A stretch of DNA of 64,000 nucleotides from Datnioides undecimradiatus (lineage: Eukaryota > Chordata > Actinopteri > Lobotiformes > Datnioididae). Positions 34,472 through 49,500 of the stretch are shown piece by piece. The stretch's first letter is position 1; the number at the start of each line of letters is the position of its first letter. Below the pieces are notes generated by a model. It had not been told where the DNA came from. It worked only from the letters and a program-made list of their open reading frames with translations, and searched no databases. The stretch spans positions 1-64,000 of the forward strand of contig WARS01000100.1 in assembly GCA_008933995.1 (NCBI GenBank), read 5' to 3'. The position numbers and the translations under genes are program-made.

Positions 34472-34800
34472 CTGCAGCGCCCCCTGGTGTCTGGCTGCAG
34501 CACAGCTCATAAGCCCCGCCCCCTGGTGTCTGGCTGCAGTACAGCTCATAAGCCCCGCCCCCTGGTGTCTGGCTACAGCACAGCTCAGAAGCTCCGCCCC
34601 CTGGTGTCTGGCTGCAGTACAGCTCATAGGCCCCGCCCCCTGGTGTCTGGCTGCAGTACAGTTCATAAGCCCCGCCCCCTGGTGTCTGGCTGCAGTACAG
34701 CTCATAAGCCCCGCCCCCTGGTGTCTGGCTGCAGTACAGTTCATAAGCCCCGCCCCCTGGTGTCTGGCTGCAGCACAGCTCATAAGCCCCGCCCCCTCCA
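34472..34800. repeat. 39-bp minisatellite, about 8 copies, with GC box and CTCF-like core
   Basis: Each unit reads roughly ccgccccctggtgtctggct followed by gcagtacagctcataagcc. The word ctggtgtctgg recurs every 39 bases starting at 34484. Since 39 is divisible by 3, both strands stay open, giving repetitive open frames at 34412-34825 that are not genes. Each unit contains CCGCCCCCTGGTGT, one mismatch from the reverse complement of the CTCF core CCASYAGRKGGCRS. Confidence 0.9.
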
Positions 34801-35499
34801 TATCAGCAGATGTTTGTTCAACTGATCATTTTTCTGAATCAGTTATTGATGCTGTGAAAAGGGGGCGTATCCCCATGATTGACAGTCAAAGTGGGCAGGA
34901 CCTCAATCCCCTGCAGCTCCACCTCCCCAATCAGTGCTGAGCAAACCCCAGATGATGTCAGCAGATCAAGATGGCGGTGCTCATATCAGCTATCAGCCTG
35001 TATCGAGGATATGTTGACAGCTGGAGGAAGTGGAGATGCGGCGGCCATCTTTATTTACAGGCACTGGCAAATGCTAGCATGCTAACAAGCTAAAGATGGC
35101 GCTAAAGTGAGTGGTGGGACTGATGCAGGCAACTGGACACACAATTGTGTTTGAAATGGTGCTAAAAGATTCTTTCACACATTAATATAATATTTAAAAT
35201 GACAGATGTTTAAAGTTTACACAGCCTCTCATCTGTTGCTCTGTTGCAGCCTGGAGTCCAATAATCCACCCAATCCCCTCTGTGGCCAACTGAAACCATG
35301 CAAAAGTCCTTTAAATGTGGTTGAAGGGACTTTTTTAATGTATTTTAAATGAAAATTCAACTGTATGTATTTTAAAGGCTTTGGTGGTGTCACCGCACCA
35401 GTTAGATGCTGTTCATCCTCTCATTGATTGGTGTATTCCTATTGCACATTTTGCACACGTTGCAATCATTAATTAATTAATTAGTGATTTATTATCTCC

Positions 35500-35768
35500 C
35501 CACCACACCTCTCTGATGTGGTTTCAGCTCTGCACGTCCACATCCCGGACCGCTCCGGTGCCACCAGCTCTTCACGCACCAGCAGAGGAAAAACCACAGG
35601 CTGGTTTTGCGCATGGTCAGTTTCACCTCTCTCTCCCTCTCTCTCTCTCTCCCTCTCTCTCTCCCTCTCTCTCCCTGCATCCTCCTCACACATGATCCAG
35701 CAGCAGCATCCGTCTCTCCGGATGTCCACAGCCGTCTGATCCCCGCCTGGTCGCGGCATCAGCACCAG
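35500..35768 (+). other. possible non-coding first exon of tmem74b
   Basis: A CT-rich stretch then a GC-rich stretch ends in cagcaccag|gtaaga, a strong donor at 35768/35769, about 1.5 kb before the tmem74b ATG. A matching acceptor could be tgttcag at about 37235-37241. No start codon in good context opens a known protein. Inference only. Confidence 0.35.
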
Positions 35769-36119
35769 GTAAGACCCCCTCCCTCCGACCACTTCCCTCC
35801 ATCCATCGACCCCCTTTTCTCCGTCCTCTCATCGATATCCGCGCAGATGATTGATGCACTCGGTGGATGTTTGCTCGGATTCAGCGGGGGAGCAGGGGTG
35901 GAGGATGCTGCCCGCCTGGATGCTGAATCCAACCCCGGTGTTTCCCTCCGGAGAAATGTGCGCTTTAATGTTTCTGCGTTGCGTAATTTCAGCTCGGAAT
36001 CAGATCCAGCGACTCTTCCTGCTCTGTCAGCCCGTGTTATCTGCCGTCAGGTCGGGGTAATGAATAACATGTCAGCCGGTGTGGCTCTTATCTGCCCCGG
36101 CTCATCCTGATATTATCTC

Positions 36120-37020
36120 TGCTACACACACACACGCACGCACACGCGCACACACACGCGGACGGAGTGTGTTGGTCCAGGTTTTGGCAGTTTGGCGCAT
36201 CACAAGGTCACGGCGATGGTGACGGCCGGACACCGTGCCCGTGGGCAGCTGATGTGAGGATAAACGGTAACTGTGTCAGTGGGCTACCTGAGCGCGGAGC
36301 TGCACCGCAGATAAACCGGCTGCAGAACAAGGAAAAAACAGGATACATGCAAAAAATAATCAAACAAAAAAAGACATTTTAATGCTGGAAACTGCAGCTG
36401 AGGCGAGATGAAATGATCCAGAGAGGGCTGAGCGTGTCGAGAGCGCACATTCCAGCCCCGCAGTGTAGATTATACAGCTCTCACCCTGCTTTTAATATCC
36501 ATACAGGCTCCTGATGGTAATAGCAGGGTGCGAAACCGCTGTGTTTGAACACAGAGAGGCGCGTGAATAAGGCTCACACCCCGAGCCGTGAGGTGTCAAA
36601 CAGACTGAGAGTTCATTCCCCGTTAGATGATCTGCCATAACAAACACAGCACTAATGAATGAAGTGCATTTTTTAATTAAGGAGGAGCATTATATCTGTT
36701 CCCCGCCCTGTCCACATCCTCAAGGTGTGCTTAGTGTGTGTGTGTGCGTGTGTGCGCGCGTGTGCGCGCGTGTGTGCGTGTGTGTGTGAGGGGTGGAGGG
36801 TGTTACAGAGAAGGATCTGCTGAGGATTTAGGACCTGGTTTTAACCGCTCAACAGGAAGTGACAGCGATAATGGTGATGAGAGGAGGGGGAAATGGGAAT
36901 AAATAACAGCCAAGGTGAGATGTCTGTGATTCAGATGATTTGTCAGTGTGTGTGATGTGTGTGAGTGTGTGTGTGTGTGTAAGTATGTGTGTGTGTGTGT
37001 GATTCACAGCCTGCTGGTTC
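36120..37020. other. upstream region of tmem74b with (CA)n/(TG)n runs
   Basis: Moderately CpG-rich DNA with short CA/CG-mixed repeats at 36124-36160, TG/CG-mixed repeats at 36736-36790 and TG repeats at 36953-37002. No coding exon was recognised. Confidence 0.5.
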
Positions 37021-37292
37021 TGTCAAGGAACAAGGCCTGTAGGCTTAAACCTCCACGATGCAGCGATACCACTTATTATTTTATAGACTGATCAGAATAA
37101 TTATTATTTATTTACATCTTTAAGCAGATTTCATACATGCTACAAAACACAGGTGTGGTTAAATCACTTTGTCCCTGGATGAATGTACCTTCAGGCAGTT
37201 CTCACTCTCGTGCCTTCAGTCTTGATGTTTCCTGTGTTCAGTGAGGAGAATGGAGAGCGGAGGGACTGTGAAGACATGAGCACATCGATCAG

Positions 37293-39011
<1,719 letters not shown>

Positions 39012-41707
39012 CTGTCCCTGCAGCTGTGGAGCGAGCTGCAAAGTGGGGATGCAAAATGGTGCAGGCCCACCCGCATTTGTGCTGAGCAGGAGAAGCACAT
39101 CGTGAGCACAAGGCTCTCTGCTGGAGCGACCCAGCTTTAACCCAGCATTTTGGGATGAACGGATATTTATTCTAACCAATCAGAAGGGAGGTATTACTTA
39201 ACAAAAGAAGGCACGATGCGGTAGAAGAAGAGAGGTAAGCCAATGCCAGTGTGGAAAAAGAGCACATCTGAAGATGAATGGTTGTATATCATAGAGTGAA
39301 GTTTCATTATAAGTCCTAGTATATTAATCAAAAACTGAGTTTTACAAGAAAAGGAAAGCACATTGTGTCCGACCGAACCGCAGAAAGCGAGATTAACACT
39401 TTTACACACGACGTCCAGCGTTGACACTCGTAGCCATACTTTAAACCCCAATCACAAGATCGACCTTAACACAGAGTCGGAGTATCTGACTCGTCTGCTG
39501 CCGTGAGTGTCACCGTGCAGCCACTGGACGTGACGCGGGATGTCTTACTGGACTGTCTGGAGTAAAATATAGCTGAAAGTGTGATGCTAGCTCGCGCACA
39601 AATAAACAGAGGCAACGGTTTTGAATGTCCTGCTCTGACATTTACGCCCACCAGCAACATCAGCAATAAGTGGACGGTAACAGGAAGCTGAAGCATGAAA
39701 CGGTCAGTGCACACCCTCCGACCACCTGCAGGTGTTCAACTTGAATTTGCATTAATCAAAACTTTATTGGATTAAATTGTTACGTGAAAGAACCACAGAG
39801 GAGCATAAATCCTCCAAAAGCTGCTTTTAGTTCATAGTTTTGGTTCTCTGGCTGCACACAGTTCTCGTAGCATTAATATGAAGACTTTGTGCTCATTACA
39901 TCTTGATTCCAGGATATTATTCTCTTAATATTATAAACTTGACAGCTAAATATTGAGTTTTGCATTGTTTCTTGTAAAATTATTCAAATTAATTGAATAT
40001 TAACTGCTAAAAGTGCTTTCTGCAGCACGTTTTAGCAGTCAGCAACACATCAGCAGGGGAAGCTATTAGTATGCTACGATGCTAGCAACTCTTATCAATG
40101 AAAAGCAGCTACAACCAGTTCAAACAGTCACCAGACGATGATGCACGTTTGCATAATGCGACAATATCATTTACTTCATGCCATAACTAGAGTTTGACAG
40201 GTTAATGAGCTAGTTCTGTGCGTTAAAGTTGAAAAAACAACATTAGCCGATTACATTTTTAAAGTTTGAGATTCGTTTTGGCCTCTGAGATCCTGAACAG
40301 GTCGACGTCTAACAGGAACTTTACTGCACAAACACAAAGATAAGAGATGAGTCGAGCACGTGCACAGCTGTTTTACGCTATAACAAACTGCTGCTTTCTT
40401 GCACTGAACCAAAACGTTTCTTGATTTGTTGCCTGAAAGACACAAAATCTATGGAGGTGCTGTGAATAAGTTTATGTTTCTGGGGTTTTTATGCCCCCTT
40501 GTGGTCACAGTTTGCTTCATGCAGCTTTAAAATTTGGCATTTTTACACATTTTAGCCACACGATCAGCTTTAAAAGGACAGAGCTGCACAGTGAAAACAG
40601 ACTGTAAGGAACTACAATAAGAGAGAGGAAGGAGTGGCTGCTAAGAGCAGGCCGAGAGGTGCAGCACTGATATGAGTCACTGTTAAGAGGCTGACACACA
40701 TTACCCAGAAAGCATTGCATCGGTTGTCTGAGAGCTCTTCTCCACTCTCACCTGATTTGATGTTGTTAGTCAGTAATCATTTTTATCCTCCACTTGAAGT
40801 TGTTTTGCTTTTTTCCAGCACATGTGGGATGAAACAGGTTCTGTCAAAGCGATTTTTGTCTCATCAGGGCAGAAAATCAGGCAAAATGAGCTGTTTTCAT
40901 CACAGAGATGTCTCAAATCGATTACTGAGAATCTATACAACCATTATTTTGTTGGAGCAGCATGCGATCGTGTCCCAGGCGATGCCCAGACAGCGGGAAA
41001 AGATGCGCAACTTTACAACAGTTAACACCAGACAAGGAGACCTGTGAAGTGAAGGCGTGAAATCAAACTCCTCAACACCTTCACTGCCGGCGGCTGAAGG
41101 CCGGAGACGACGGCTTTGCACAAACATGAAATAACAACAGCCCAGATCTCCAAAATGTCGTGTCACGTATCCAGTACCTCGCGCTACGTCACACAAAACT
41201 GTTGCCTCGTGTTTACTAATCAGCCTGTCCTGCTAGCATCACGTTCCTCAGCATCACAGTGAGTCTTTTGTACCAGGCTGCAGGTTCTTTAAACACATAT
41301 GAATCTGAAATGAGTGTTTTGCGGACAGTAAACGTAGCCCGCGCTACATGCTAGCTGCTGCCATAATAAGAAAACACAATTCCAGCTGCAGCGACTTAAT
41401 GTTTTCATTAAATTAAAAGTTAAAATGAACAAAATAAACAAACACAAACGTGTTTTTCTTTGTTTTATCTGACTGCGGCTGTTATTCTGGATGAGAAAAG
41501 GCTGTTTTGTTTTGAGTGGAACAAACCTTTAATGACACAGCGCCTACTTTATATGTATCATATGTAAACAGACGTTATTTATGTCATGTAAGAATACAAT
41601 ATGCCTTAATGAGTAAACACAGACACTGTAAATTGTGTATTCGCAAATGTTATGATGCTAATGTATTAAGGTCTGTGTAGTGAGGCAATTAGCCAAGGGT
41701 AATGTAG

Positions 41708-41740
<33 letters not shown>

Positions 41741-42700
41741 TGTCCTCACAGAGCAGGTTGTGAGCCCGTACTTGTGAGGACATATGAGTTACTATCCACA
41801 CACACTGACTCTCAAGCTGTTTGTTGAACTATATGCCACTTTTTAAATTTTATTTATTTTATTAAAGTACAAATAAACTGTAAATACCACACATAGACGC
41901 GTCGGATGTAGAGGACCAGCAAAAGCTAATGCTCAGAAGCCAAATACGCAACGCTCGTATGCAAAATTGGAAAAAAAAAACCCTCTTCACGGTCGGAGCA
42001 GTTCAAAACACAACTTCTGTGAAGAGGAACCAGCCACAACAGCTCAACCATCGTGCTTCAATATGAAATAACAACTATTCCAATTAAAACACCAGCTAAT
42101 ATGATTTTTCCACTGCAGATTAATCGTTTGGTTCATTAAAAAGTGAGAAAAATTGCAAAAAAAATAACAGGAAATCTGAAAATATTCCCATTTTAGTCAC
42201 TGGAACCAGTGAATATTTGGCTTGTTTTTGTTTAAATAAATCTAATAATCAAAAACAACAATTTCCACAGTCCTCTAATTAATTAGTGGACTAATTGTTG
42301 CAGCTGTAGCAGATATACACTACATAAAGCCAAGCTTCACTTTAATATCCTGCTTGAGTTTTATTAATTAAAACCGATAACAGCTGTGTGTGTTATAAGA
42401 TTTTAATAATAATATGATATCCACGTTGATCGGTACTGTCTTTAAACTTCCTGTTAACAAGACCGCGCTGCTCAATCGCTGCTGCAGCCGAGGCGTCCTT
42501 GAGTAAAGCACAGAAGTGTCTCGGGTCACATTGGCACAACGTTCGGAGAAATTGTTGGAAAGTTTGCAGAAGAAAGAAAAACTGTACTTTTATTTCTTGT
42601 ATCTGATGTTATTTTTTATTTCAATTTGAATTCTGATGTAGTAAATAATCCTAATCTTAGCGATCAGGTGTGGAGTGAACACCTCAGAAACCACTTTATA
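39012..42700. other. tmem74b 3' flank, no gene recognised
   Basis: Probably begins with tmem74b 3' UTR. Contains AATAAA-like words (for example near 39599) but no decisive end. A (CA)n run lies at 41711-41738. Open frames of up to 110 codons (40715-41047) have no recognisable family and no splice context. Confidence 0.45.
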
Positions 42701-42709
42701 ACACGACAC

Positions 42710-43300
42710 ATGGAGATGGCAGCACGAGTAACTGGTGCAGGAAGCTCAGCAATGTCCTGCTGTGGACGGAGTTAGCAGCAAAACTAAAAACATTAATATC
42801 ATTTTAAGTGTTTGGTGCTATATATAGAATATTTTCACAGCTTTACCTGCTGTCAGACAGGAAACTGAAGCTGCAGTATTCATCTATGCTCTCTGTAAAT
42901 CCACCAGACTCCATTGACAAAAACAGTGATTTTACCCCACAGATCACAGGAGTTGCTGGTCCACCGCTGCCTCTGTTGGATGGTTTGTTGTTGTTATCAT
43001 GCGTCTTCAGAGCATTATGTTATTTCAGATTCACCAAAGTCACATGAAAAGCTGTAGACCTGCAGCTGTAGACCTGCAGCTCCTGTGTCCTGTGAGCTAA
43101 AATCACTGTTTTTGTCAGTGGAGTCTGGCAGGCAGACTGACAGCAGGTAAAGCTGTAAAAACATTAAAATAAATCATGAACTTAAACTGATATTGACTTT
43201 ATTAGTTGTCTAAAATACAGACTCCAGTCCACAGCAGGACATTGCTTAGCTTCCTACACCAGTTACTCCTGCTGCTTCTCCAAACTGGGTCACCATCTCC
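42710..43300. mobile_element. palindromic (foldback) element, copy B
   Basis: Left arm gagtaactggtgcaggaagc, tcagcaatgtcctgctgtgg and right arm ccacagcaggacattgctta, gttactcctgctgcttctcc are reverse complements. Inner arms ccattgacaaaaacagtgat and atcactgtttttgtcagtgg also pair. The whole element is the inverse of copy A at 28845-29345 but retains more of the inner sequence. No coding frame. Confidence 0.7.
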
Positions 43301-46300
43301 TGTAGATAACTTACTGATTATAAGGAAGAACCTCAAACAGCCACACTTTAAAAACACTGACTGTCCCTTTAAAGTCAAAGTTAAAACCCAAAACTAAGTT
43401 GTGCAAAGCTGAATCTGTTTGTTGAGAACATTGAGACAGAAATGAGAGGCGCGAGGCAGTTGGAGGGTTTCTGCGCTGAGCGAAGCAGATAAAAAAAGAT
43501 GTGGGAGCAGCGGAGACGCCGGATGACGTGAGGTGATTCTTGAAGAGATGGGTTTTCAGCTTGTAGGGGGAGGGTGGGAGGAGAGGGGGGAGTGACTCTG
43601 CATGAAGCGAAACACTTTCAGGTTTCCCGGAATTAAAAAAGACAAGCGCAAACTGCTCAGCTGCAGGCGTGATGAAGCCCCGTAATGCTGATTTGTGTGG
43701 TGAGTCAGTCTGCAGGTCCTCATTAAAGGGGAAACTACACAGCAGCAGGAGCGTCACATGACAGAGGGCGTGATTGCTGTCGGAGGGGTGAAAGCGTTTC
43801 AGAGTGAGTTCAGTTACACGCACAGACGGATGGATTCAGGTCAGGAGGAGGCAGATGGGATGAGTTTAAAGTGCTTTCCTGAAAAAAACTTAAAGAGGCT
43901 GTGTACGACACCTCGAGTGCCTCCAGGGGGCGCCGTGTGAAGCCTGGTCATCGACCTCAGGGGATGTCACTCGAGTCGGCGTCAGTTAAAGTCAGCAAGT
44001 TTAAAAAATAAAAAAAATCTGTTTGTGTTTAGACAAAAGCTGCAGGCTGCATTCGCCGCTACTAGCATAACACACTGGAGTGTTTGATTTGCATTGTGGG
44101 TAATGTAGGCGCCGGGTTTAGAAGCATAGCCCGAATAGAAAAGGTGATATTCCTGGTTCTGCTGCAGCGACTTTGCCTGTCATGAGTTTAAGACTGAATC
44201 TGTGAAGTGATTTAAGAATTTACATTATATTTATTTATCTTTAACAGAGTCTGACTCATTTATCAACATGTTTGTCTACACGCCCTTATGAAGTTTTTCA
44301 TTATTTAAAATGTTTCTAATAATTAACTAGATGTGTTTTTTAATTATTGTTTATTAAATCACACTGAATATGAAGCAACATTTGCATTGTTGTTATTTTG
44401 GTCTTTGCAGTTTCATGAGGGTGTGCAGACTTTTAATATTAATGGATTTGTTTCCTGTAGGTCTAATAGAAACACATTAAAACAGCATCTTTATTGTTTA
44501 TTTACAGTCGGTTACGCAAGTTAGCGACAGGCTGGAAATTGTGATTTTTGGCCGATTTTAAAGGCAATTTTTTTTTTAAAAAGTGGAAAAAAACGTAAGT
44601 TTATTCTGACAAAATATATAAAAATGTTTTTCTCAACAACAAACACATAAATAAACACATTAATTGATGAGCTGAGAAGAGAATACGGAGACAGAGGAAG
44701 GACATTTGACGTCTGGAGCTTCTGAAACGCGCAACTGCGTTTCTGTTTGAATGTCAAGAGCGGACACGAGCACCTTGTCCAAAGACACAGAGAAAATCAA
44801 TCTTTATCCCGTCGGCAGCGCGATGACTCTGTTACCATAGAAATTGTCTATTTATATCAGGGACGGTTGGTGGAGCGGTTCTCGTATGTCATGGAAAGTC
44901 CTTGTGAGGACGCGACGGAGGAGGCGACGTTGTAAAGCCTCCAGTCGTCTTATTGTTTCCCTGACTAGGGAAATGATTGGTGGGGATCAATCACACGTTT
45001 TCTGGTGCAAATCAAACTCAGCCGGGGCTTTAACTCACAACGGGCCAAGGGCGAAATTCAGCTGGGTCAGCAGAACCTGCAGCAGGAAGCTATACGGCCA
45101 GTGCTAAAGACGCTAAAGTTAGATGTTTCAGATCCCAGAGTTATCATCCCCACTGATTATTAGCATGTCAATAAGTTAGTGAGAGCGATGTATGTGTGAA
45201 TGTGCATATTAGCAATGTTTACCTGTCATGGATTCAGTACTATTTATCTTTCTTTTCACCTCTTTAGCAAATTAGCACAGTTAAAAAGTGAATTAGCTGT
45301 TAGCTGTTAGCTGTGTGCACGTTGATCGACCGACACCTCCCACTGAAATAGTGAAGAAAACTCAACAATGTGACGATTCTCAGGCGAGTCCTGCAGGTCT
45401 GTGGAGTCAAAGTCTCGAATGTTATATTCTTGTCATGTGAACCTTAAAATGATCAGGTCTGTGTTTTCAGGTTTGACTGAGACTCGTTGATTGTTGATGC
45501 AAATAAGCGATAAAGCTTAAAATGCTTCCTTGTGTTGGCGCTTCAGCTGCTAACAGCACTGACAGATCTGCAGTCAAGCTACAGTAACTATAGCTGCAAA
45601 CTGATGTTTGTTTGATTAGCGTTTGAACTTGACAAGCGTGTACTGAGCAGCTGATTCATCACATTACAAACTGAGGAGAGACAGGAGGAGGAGGACGAGG
45701 TGCTGCACACTCGCAGAACTCACCTGAACGGACGGTTGTTACAGCACAGATCGCAGCAAAACTCCCAACAGGACATAAACGCTGATGAGAAGGTCATTTT
45801 GCTCTGTTCACTCTGTGCAGCGCCTGGGTCATGTGACTTCAGGTGTACGTGTCATCGGCATGGAGTGTGCGACGATACATTAAAATACTGAAATTTACTG
45901 TCAGTGAACACATCGTAACACTAAAGTATAATTAAATGGATCTTGCTACGTTTACAGCTTAGATCTCAGATTTAAGTGACTGTTAGTTGCGTTGTCAGTG
46001 TCGCAGGTTGCGTTTCTTGAGTACAAAGGATTACAGCTCCACTTCCTGTTTCCAGAACACCTGCACGCACCTGGCCCTCTCACCTCATGCAGCGTGTTTG
46101 CAACCTCAAGCAGGTTGCACATGATAAAATCGAACAGATCAGAGACGATCTGTGTTTCTGTTCCTCTGATAAGCGACCTCATGTAGTTGCACAAGTAACG
46201 AGTGTCCTCTAACAAACAGTCCCCCCGCCCGCCTTTCGCTGCTCCAGGTCACAGGTCAAAGGTTGCAGCACACACTGTTCCCGCAGCTGTTTGCGATTCA

Positions 46301-47560
46301 GTGCCTTACTCAAGGACGCCTCGGCAGCGTGCAGGTTTTGACCCTGAGCTCGGTCTCATTAATCACGGCGCATCAGAAAATCACCAGAGAAGGTGGCCGC
46401 TTCCACCCGAGAGACAGACCGCCGCCTGAACCCCCCCCCCGCACTGAGCGGTCCTCCGTCCTCACCGGCTGCAGCTGCAGGATGCTTCCCTTTACCTACA
46501 CACACAATATGCACAGACACACAGCGGTAGCATTTAACTCAGAGACTCAATGAATGTACAAATCAACGCTGTAATGCAGGAGGTGGCGCCGTCGCAGCAG
46601 GGTCACGCAAATACGTCCTCCGCCGCTCACATGTGAAACACTTTAGTCGCATGAATTTAAGTGCAGTCGCCATGGAAACACTACTGTACAAACATCCCTG
46701 CTCTTTTGTTTTGTTATCCTGTCTTAATGGTACAGAGTTAGTAGGTGTGTATTTAACGACATAAAGCGATATTTCACTCACTTTTAATGCTTTTCAATCA
46801 TTTTTAGATTTTAAATGAGACGGAAACACACTTAATGAAGCTCAGAGGCGCCATCTTTGTTTCAGACTGTCCACAAAGAAACACAAGCACACGTGTGAGA
46901 GATCCTGACTTCCTGCAGGCGATTTTCCCGGGAAACAGGAGAGAAATTCCCAGAAATACCTGAACATTTATTCCCAGCATCTGACCCAAGGATATGTGAC
47001 AGTTTATAGGCGTTAACGTCACAGGTGTGCCACGTCTCAGTAAGGCTGATGCACTTTCATGCTAACATGGACTGTTTTAACTTTACTAAACCAGCTCATT
47101 GATCCAGGCTGTGGTTTGATCCGAGTCACACTGAATAAAGTCAAAAACACAAAAGATTCCTCCAGGCTGCAGCTCACTGTTTATGAATTTAAATGAAAAA
47201 TGTAAAATATATATATAACAAACATTAATCCAGGTGAAATATCGCTTTAAGAAACCAGAATGAACTGATGCATATTAGAGTATAAAGTGGCCTCAGAGAG
47301 GAGCCGTGTGTCTGTTTGTGACTCAGTAAATGACAATGAAAGTAACATTTAGCACAGAGAAAAAGGACATTAAAGGGACATTAAAGGGATTTATCACTTG
47401 TATTTAAAGTTTCTAGATCACAGACAGCACAGGAATCAAAAGTCAGCGCGTGTTATTCGAGCTGAGTTGTGATATTACTTAAGAAAAGTGAAATGTCTCT
47501 TTAATTCGAGCGCAAACCAGGGTCTTCAAGCTGCCACAGAGCGGCCGGGGTCGTGTTGTG
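43300..47560. other. gene-poor interval, nothing recognised
   Basis: No exon, RNA gene or clear mobile element was identified. One CTCF-like word, ctccagggggcgccgtg, is at 43920-43936. Open frames up to 170 codons on the minus strand (43311-43823) show no domain I recognise. Confidence 0.4.
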
Positions 47561-47899
47561 ATTTGGACGATTGTTTTTGGATGTTAAATAAAGCAGAACC
47601 AGAGAAAACACAAACGCTGCAGTTTTGATCTGAGATCCTGCATTAACTAAAAAGGACTGAAGCGTTTCTGCAGAGTAAATTGGTGAAACACTGAGTCTTT
47701 AATGTTGCTTGATTCAGAAATCCTCTGCGTTCCTCCTCTGGATGAATCTTTACTCTGTGAGATAATGATCCAAACGCCCCGATTCTGTTGCAAACCTGCT
47801 GATGGCAGAACAATCGCCGCCTTGTTTGAGCGGTTTCGTGTTGCACAGACCTCTGGTTTGCTCTGGGGTGTATCTCGTGGGGAGCACAGTGTATTTGTG

Positions 47900-48258
47900 T
47901 AAAGTGTGTAACCGCAGTATGTTTGTTATAAATCACGGCAAATCACAATCAGTCACAACGTCGATGATCCATGACCTTTTTTCCTTGGACTGAGGATGAA
48001 TGTAGGAGGTTTTAAATGGAGAGACACACAAACACGAACATGAATATGAATTTTTATGTTGTCATTTAGGGAAACGGGCCCGTCTCGTTATCTCTGTTCA
48101 AACCCGCTGCTTTGTGCTTCAGGAGGCCAGTGAATCTGCATGTTGTTAGTGTGTGACGCTGTTACGGTCCGATGCCTTGTTCCTGTACATACTGAGGAGG
48201 TGTAAACTGTTTGTGACGACGACGCTGATTTTTAAGTCTGATTTTGTTAACGTGACCA
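47900..48258 (+). other. possible transcript 3' end with poly(A) signal
   Basis: AATAAA in accaataaactttctgtttt near 48253-48258, followed by a T/GT-rich stretch (ttttgctggtgttttt), is a textbook 3'-end arrangement. It could be a distal tmem74b end or an unannotated non-coding RNA. No open frame precedes it. Inference from motifs only. Confidence 0.35.
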
Positions 48259-48354
48259 ATAAACTTTCTGTTTTGCTGGTGTTTTTAATCCAGTGTGGCT
48301 CATTTGCATTTTAACTCTTTTAAGATCAAATGTCAGGTTGATGGAGGGACGGGA

Positions 48355-48720
48355 ATCAGAACAACAGCAGCTGCAGTCATGTGACGTGGTGCAGCAGCGT
48401 GGGATGCTGGGAGTTGTTGTCTTCCTGTCAGCTGGGATTCCTTCAGTGTTGATGGTTCAGGAGGTTTTTACTGGGAGCTGAATTCTCCACAGAGGTCTCC
48501 TCCTCTCCAAAACAAACAGAGCCGCTGACACACAGAAATGTGTCTTACAGCTGATCCAGAGTCAGTTTATCAAGCTGCTGCTGACACACAGAAATGTGTC
48601 TTACAGCTGATCCAGAGTCAGTTTATCAAGCTGCTGACACACAGACACAACACTGACACATGCACAGAGAGGAGGCGGTGACGCCGTCGACAGGAAGTGA
48701 AGCTGGATGGAAACATCAGA
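48355..48720 (+). mobile_element. dispersed repeat D, copy 2, internally deleted
   Basis: Nearly identical to 31197-31375 at its left end (aatcagaacaacagcagctg, gtgggatgctgggagttgtt, gaggtctcctcctctccaaa), then jumps to the 53-base units (two, the first extended by ctg) and the shared right end acactgacacatgcacagag and gacaggaagtgaagc. About 220 internal bases present in copy 1 are missing. Confidence 0.65.
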
Positions 48721-48926
48721 GATCATGGAGGAACAACAACTCAACAACATCCTCCCTCATGAGCCTCTGGAGGTCACGATTCATTCAGTATACACTTGAG
48801 TCACTGAGGTGACTTCAGTCCCCGCTGAGAAGTGACAGCTTGACTGATGTCGGTGTCAACAGGCGTCCTGTAATTGACCCCAAACAAGTCAAAGCTACAG
48901 TGCAGCTGAGTCCTGGTGAGACCTGG

Positions 48927-48928
<2 letters not shown>

Positions 48929-48957
<29 letters not shown>
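48929..48957. repeat. (TG)n microsatellite
   Basis: About 14 TG units in non-genic DNA. Confidence 0.9.
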
Positions 48958-48960
<3 letters not shown>

Positions 48961-49069
48961 CATGACGTTTCATGTGTTTCACTGAGTTTTTATAGTGCAT
49001 GTGCGTGCGTTAGTTAGTTTGTGGAGTTAATCCATGACACCGTAACGTGTGTTTGAGGATAACAATAAT

Positions 49070-49070
<1 letters not shown>

Positions 49071-49110
<40 letters not shown>
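49071..49110. repeat. (CA)n microsatellite
   Basis: About 20 CA units in non-genic DNA. Confidence 0.9.
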
Positions 49111-49111
<1 letters not shown>

Positions 49112-49407
49112 CTGCAGGATTATACAGGTAGGCTTTTATCCATCTGTCAGGCTCTCCTTCACTCCCTCTCTGCTGCTCTATCTTGTTTTAATCTCTTTCC
49201 TGGTTTGTCAGCATCTTCTTTCTGCTTCTCTTCTTTCTTTCTTTGTTCTTCTTCTTCTGTTCTTTCATCATCGTTCCCCTGCGGCTGAAGGTTCACTCCT
49301 CACTCATCACACAAACACAAGAACACAACAACTTTAACTGTGTATTAGAGTGTGAACATGTTGCTACTAGCTACTGCCTCATGGTGCTACACCCAGCTCC
49401 TTATCCA

Positions 49408-49500
49408 CACCATAGCAACCACCCAGCAACGACATAGCAACCACCCAGCAACACCATAGCAACAACCCAGCAACACCATAGCAAACTACCAGGCAACACC
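49408..49500. repeat. 'caccatagcaaccacccagcaa' minisatellite
   Basis: Four to five imperfect units of about 22 bases; related words (agcaacaccctagcaacc) recur at 49735-49790. This wording is common in fish DNA. Confidence 0.8.

Noticed and set aside
34412..34825. Long repetitive open frames on both strands
   Set aside because: They follow from a 39-base tandem repeat (multiple of three); no splice or start context and no known protein.
43311..43823. 170-codon minus-strand frame
   Set aside because: No recognisable domain, partly overlaps the flank of the foldback element, and codon content is unremarkable.
49380..49500. CRISPR-like spaced repeats
   Set aside because: Units are contiguous, imperfect and in eukaryotic DNA; it is an ordinary minisatellite.
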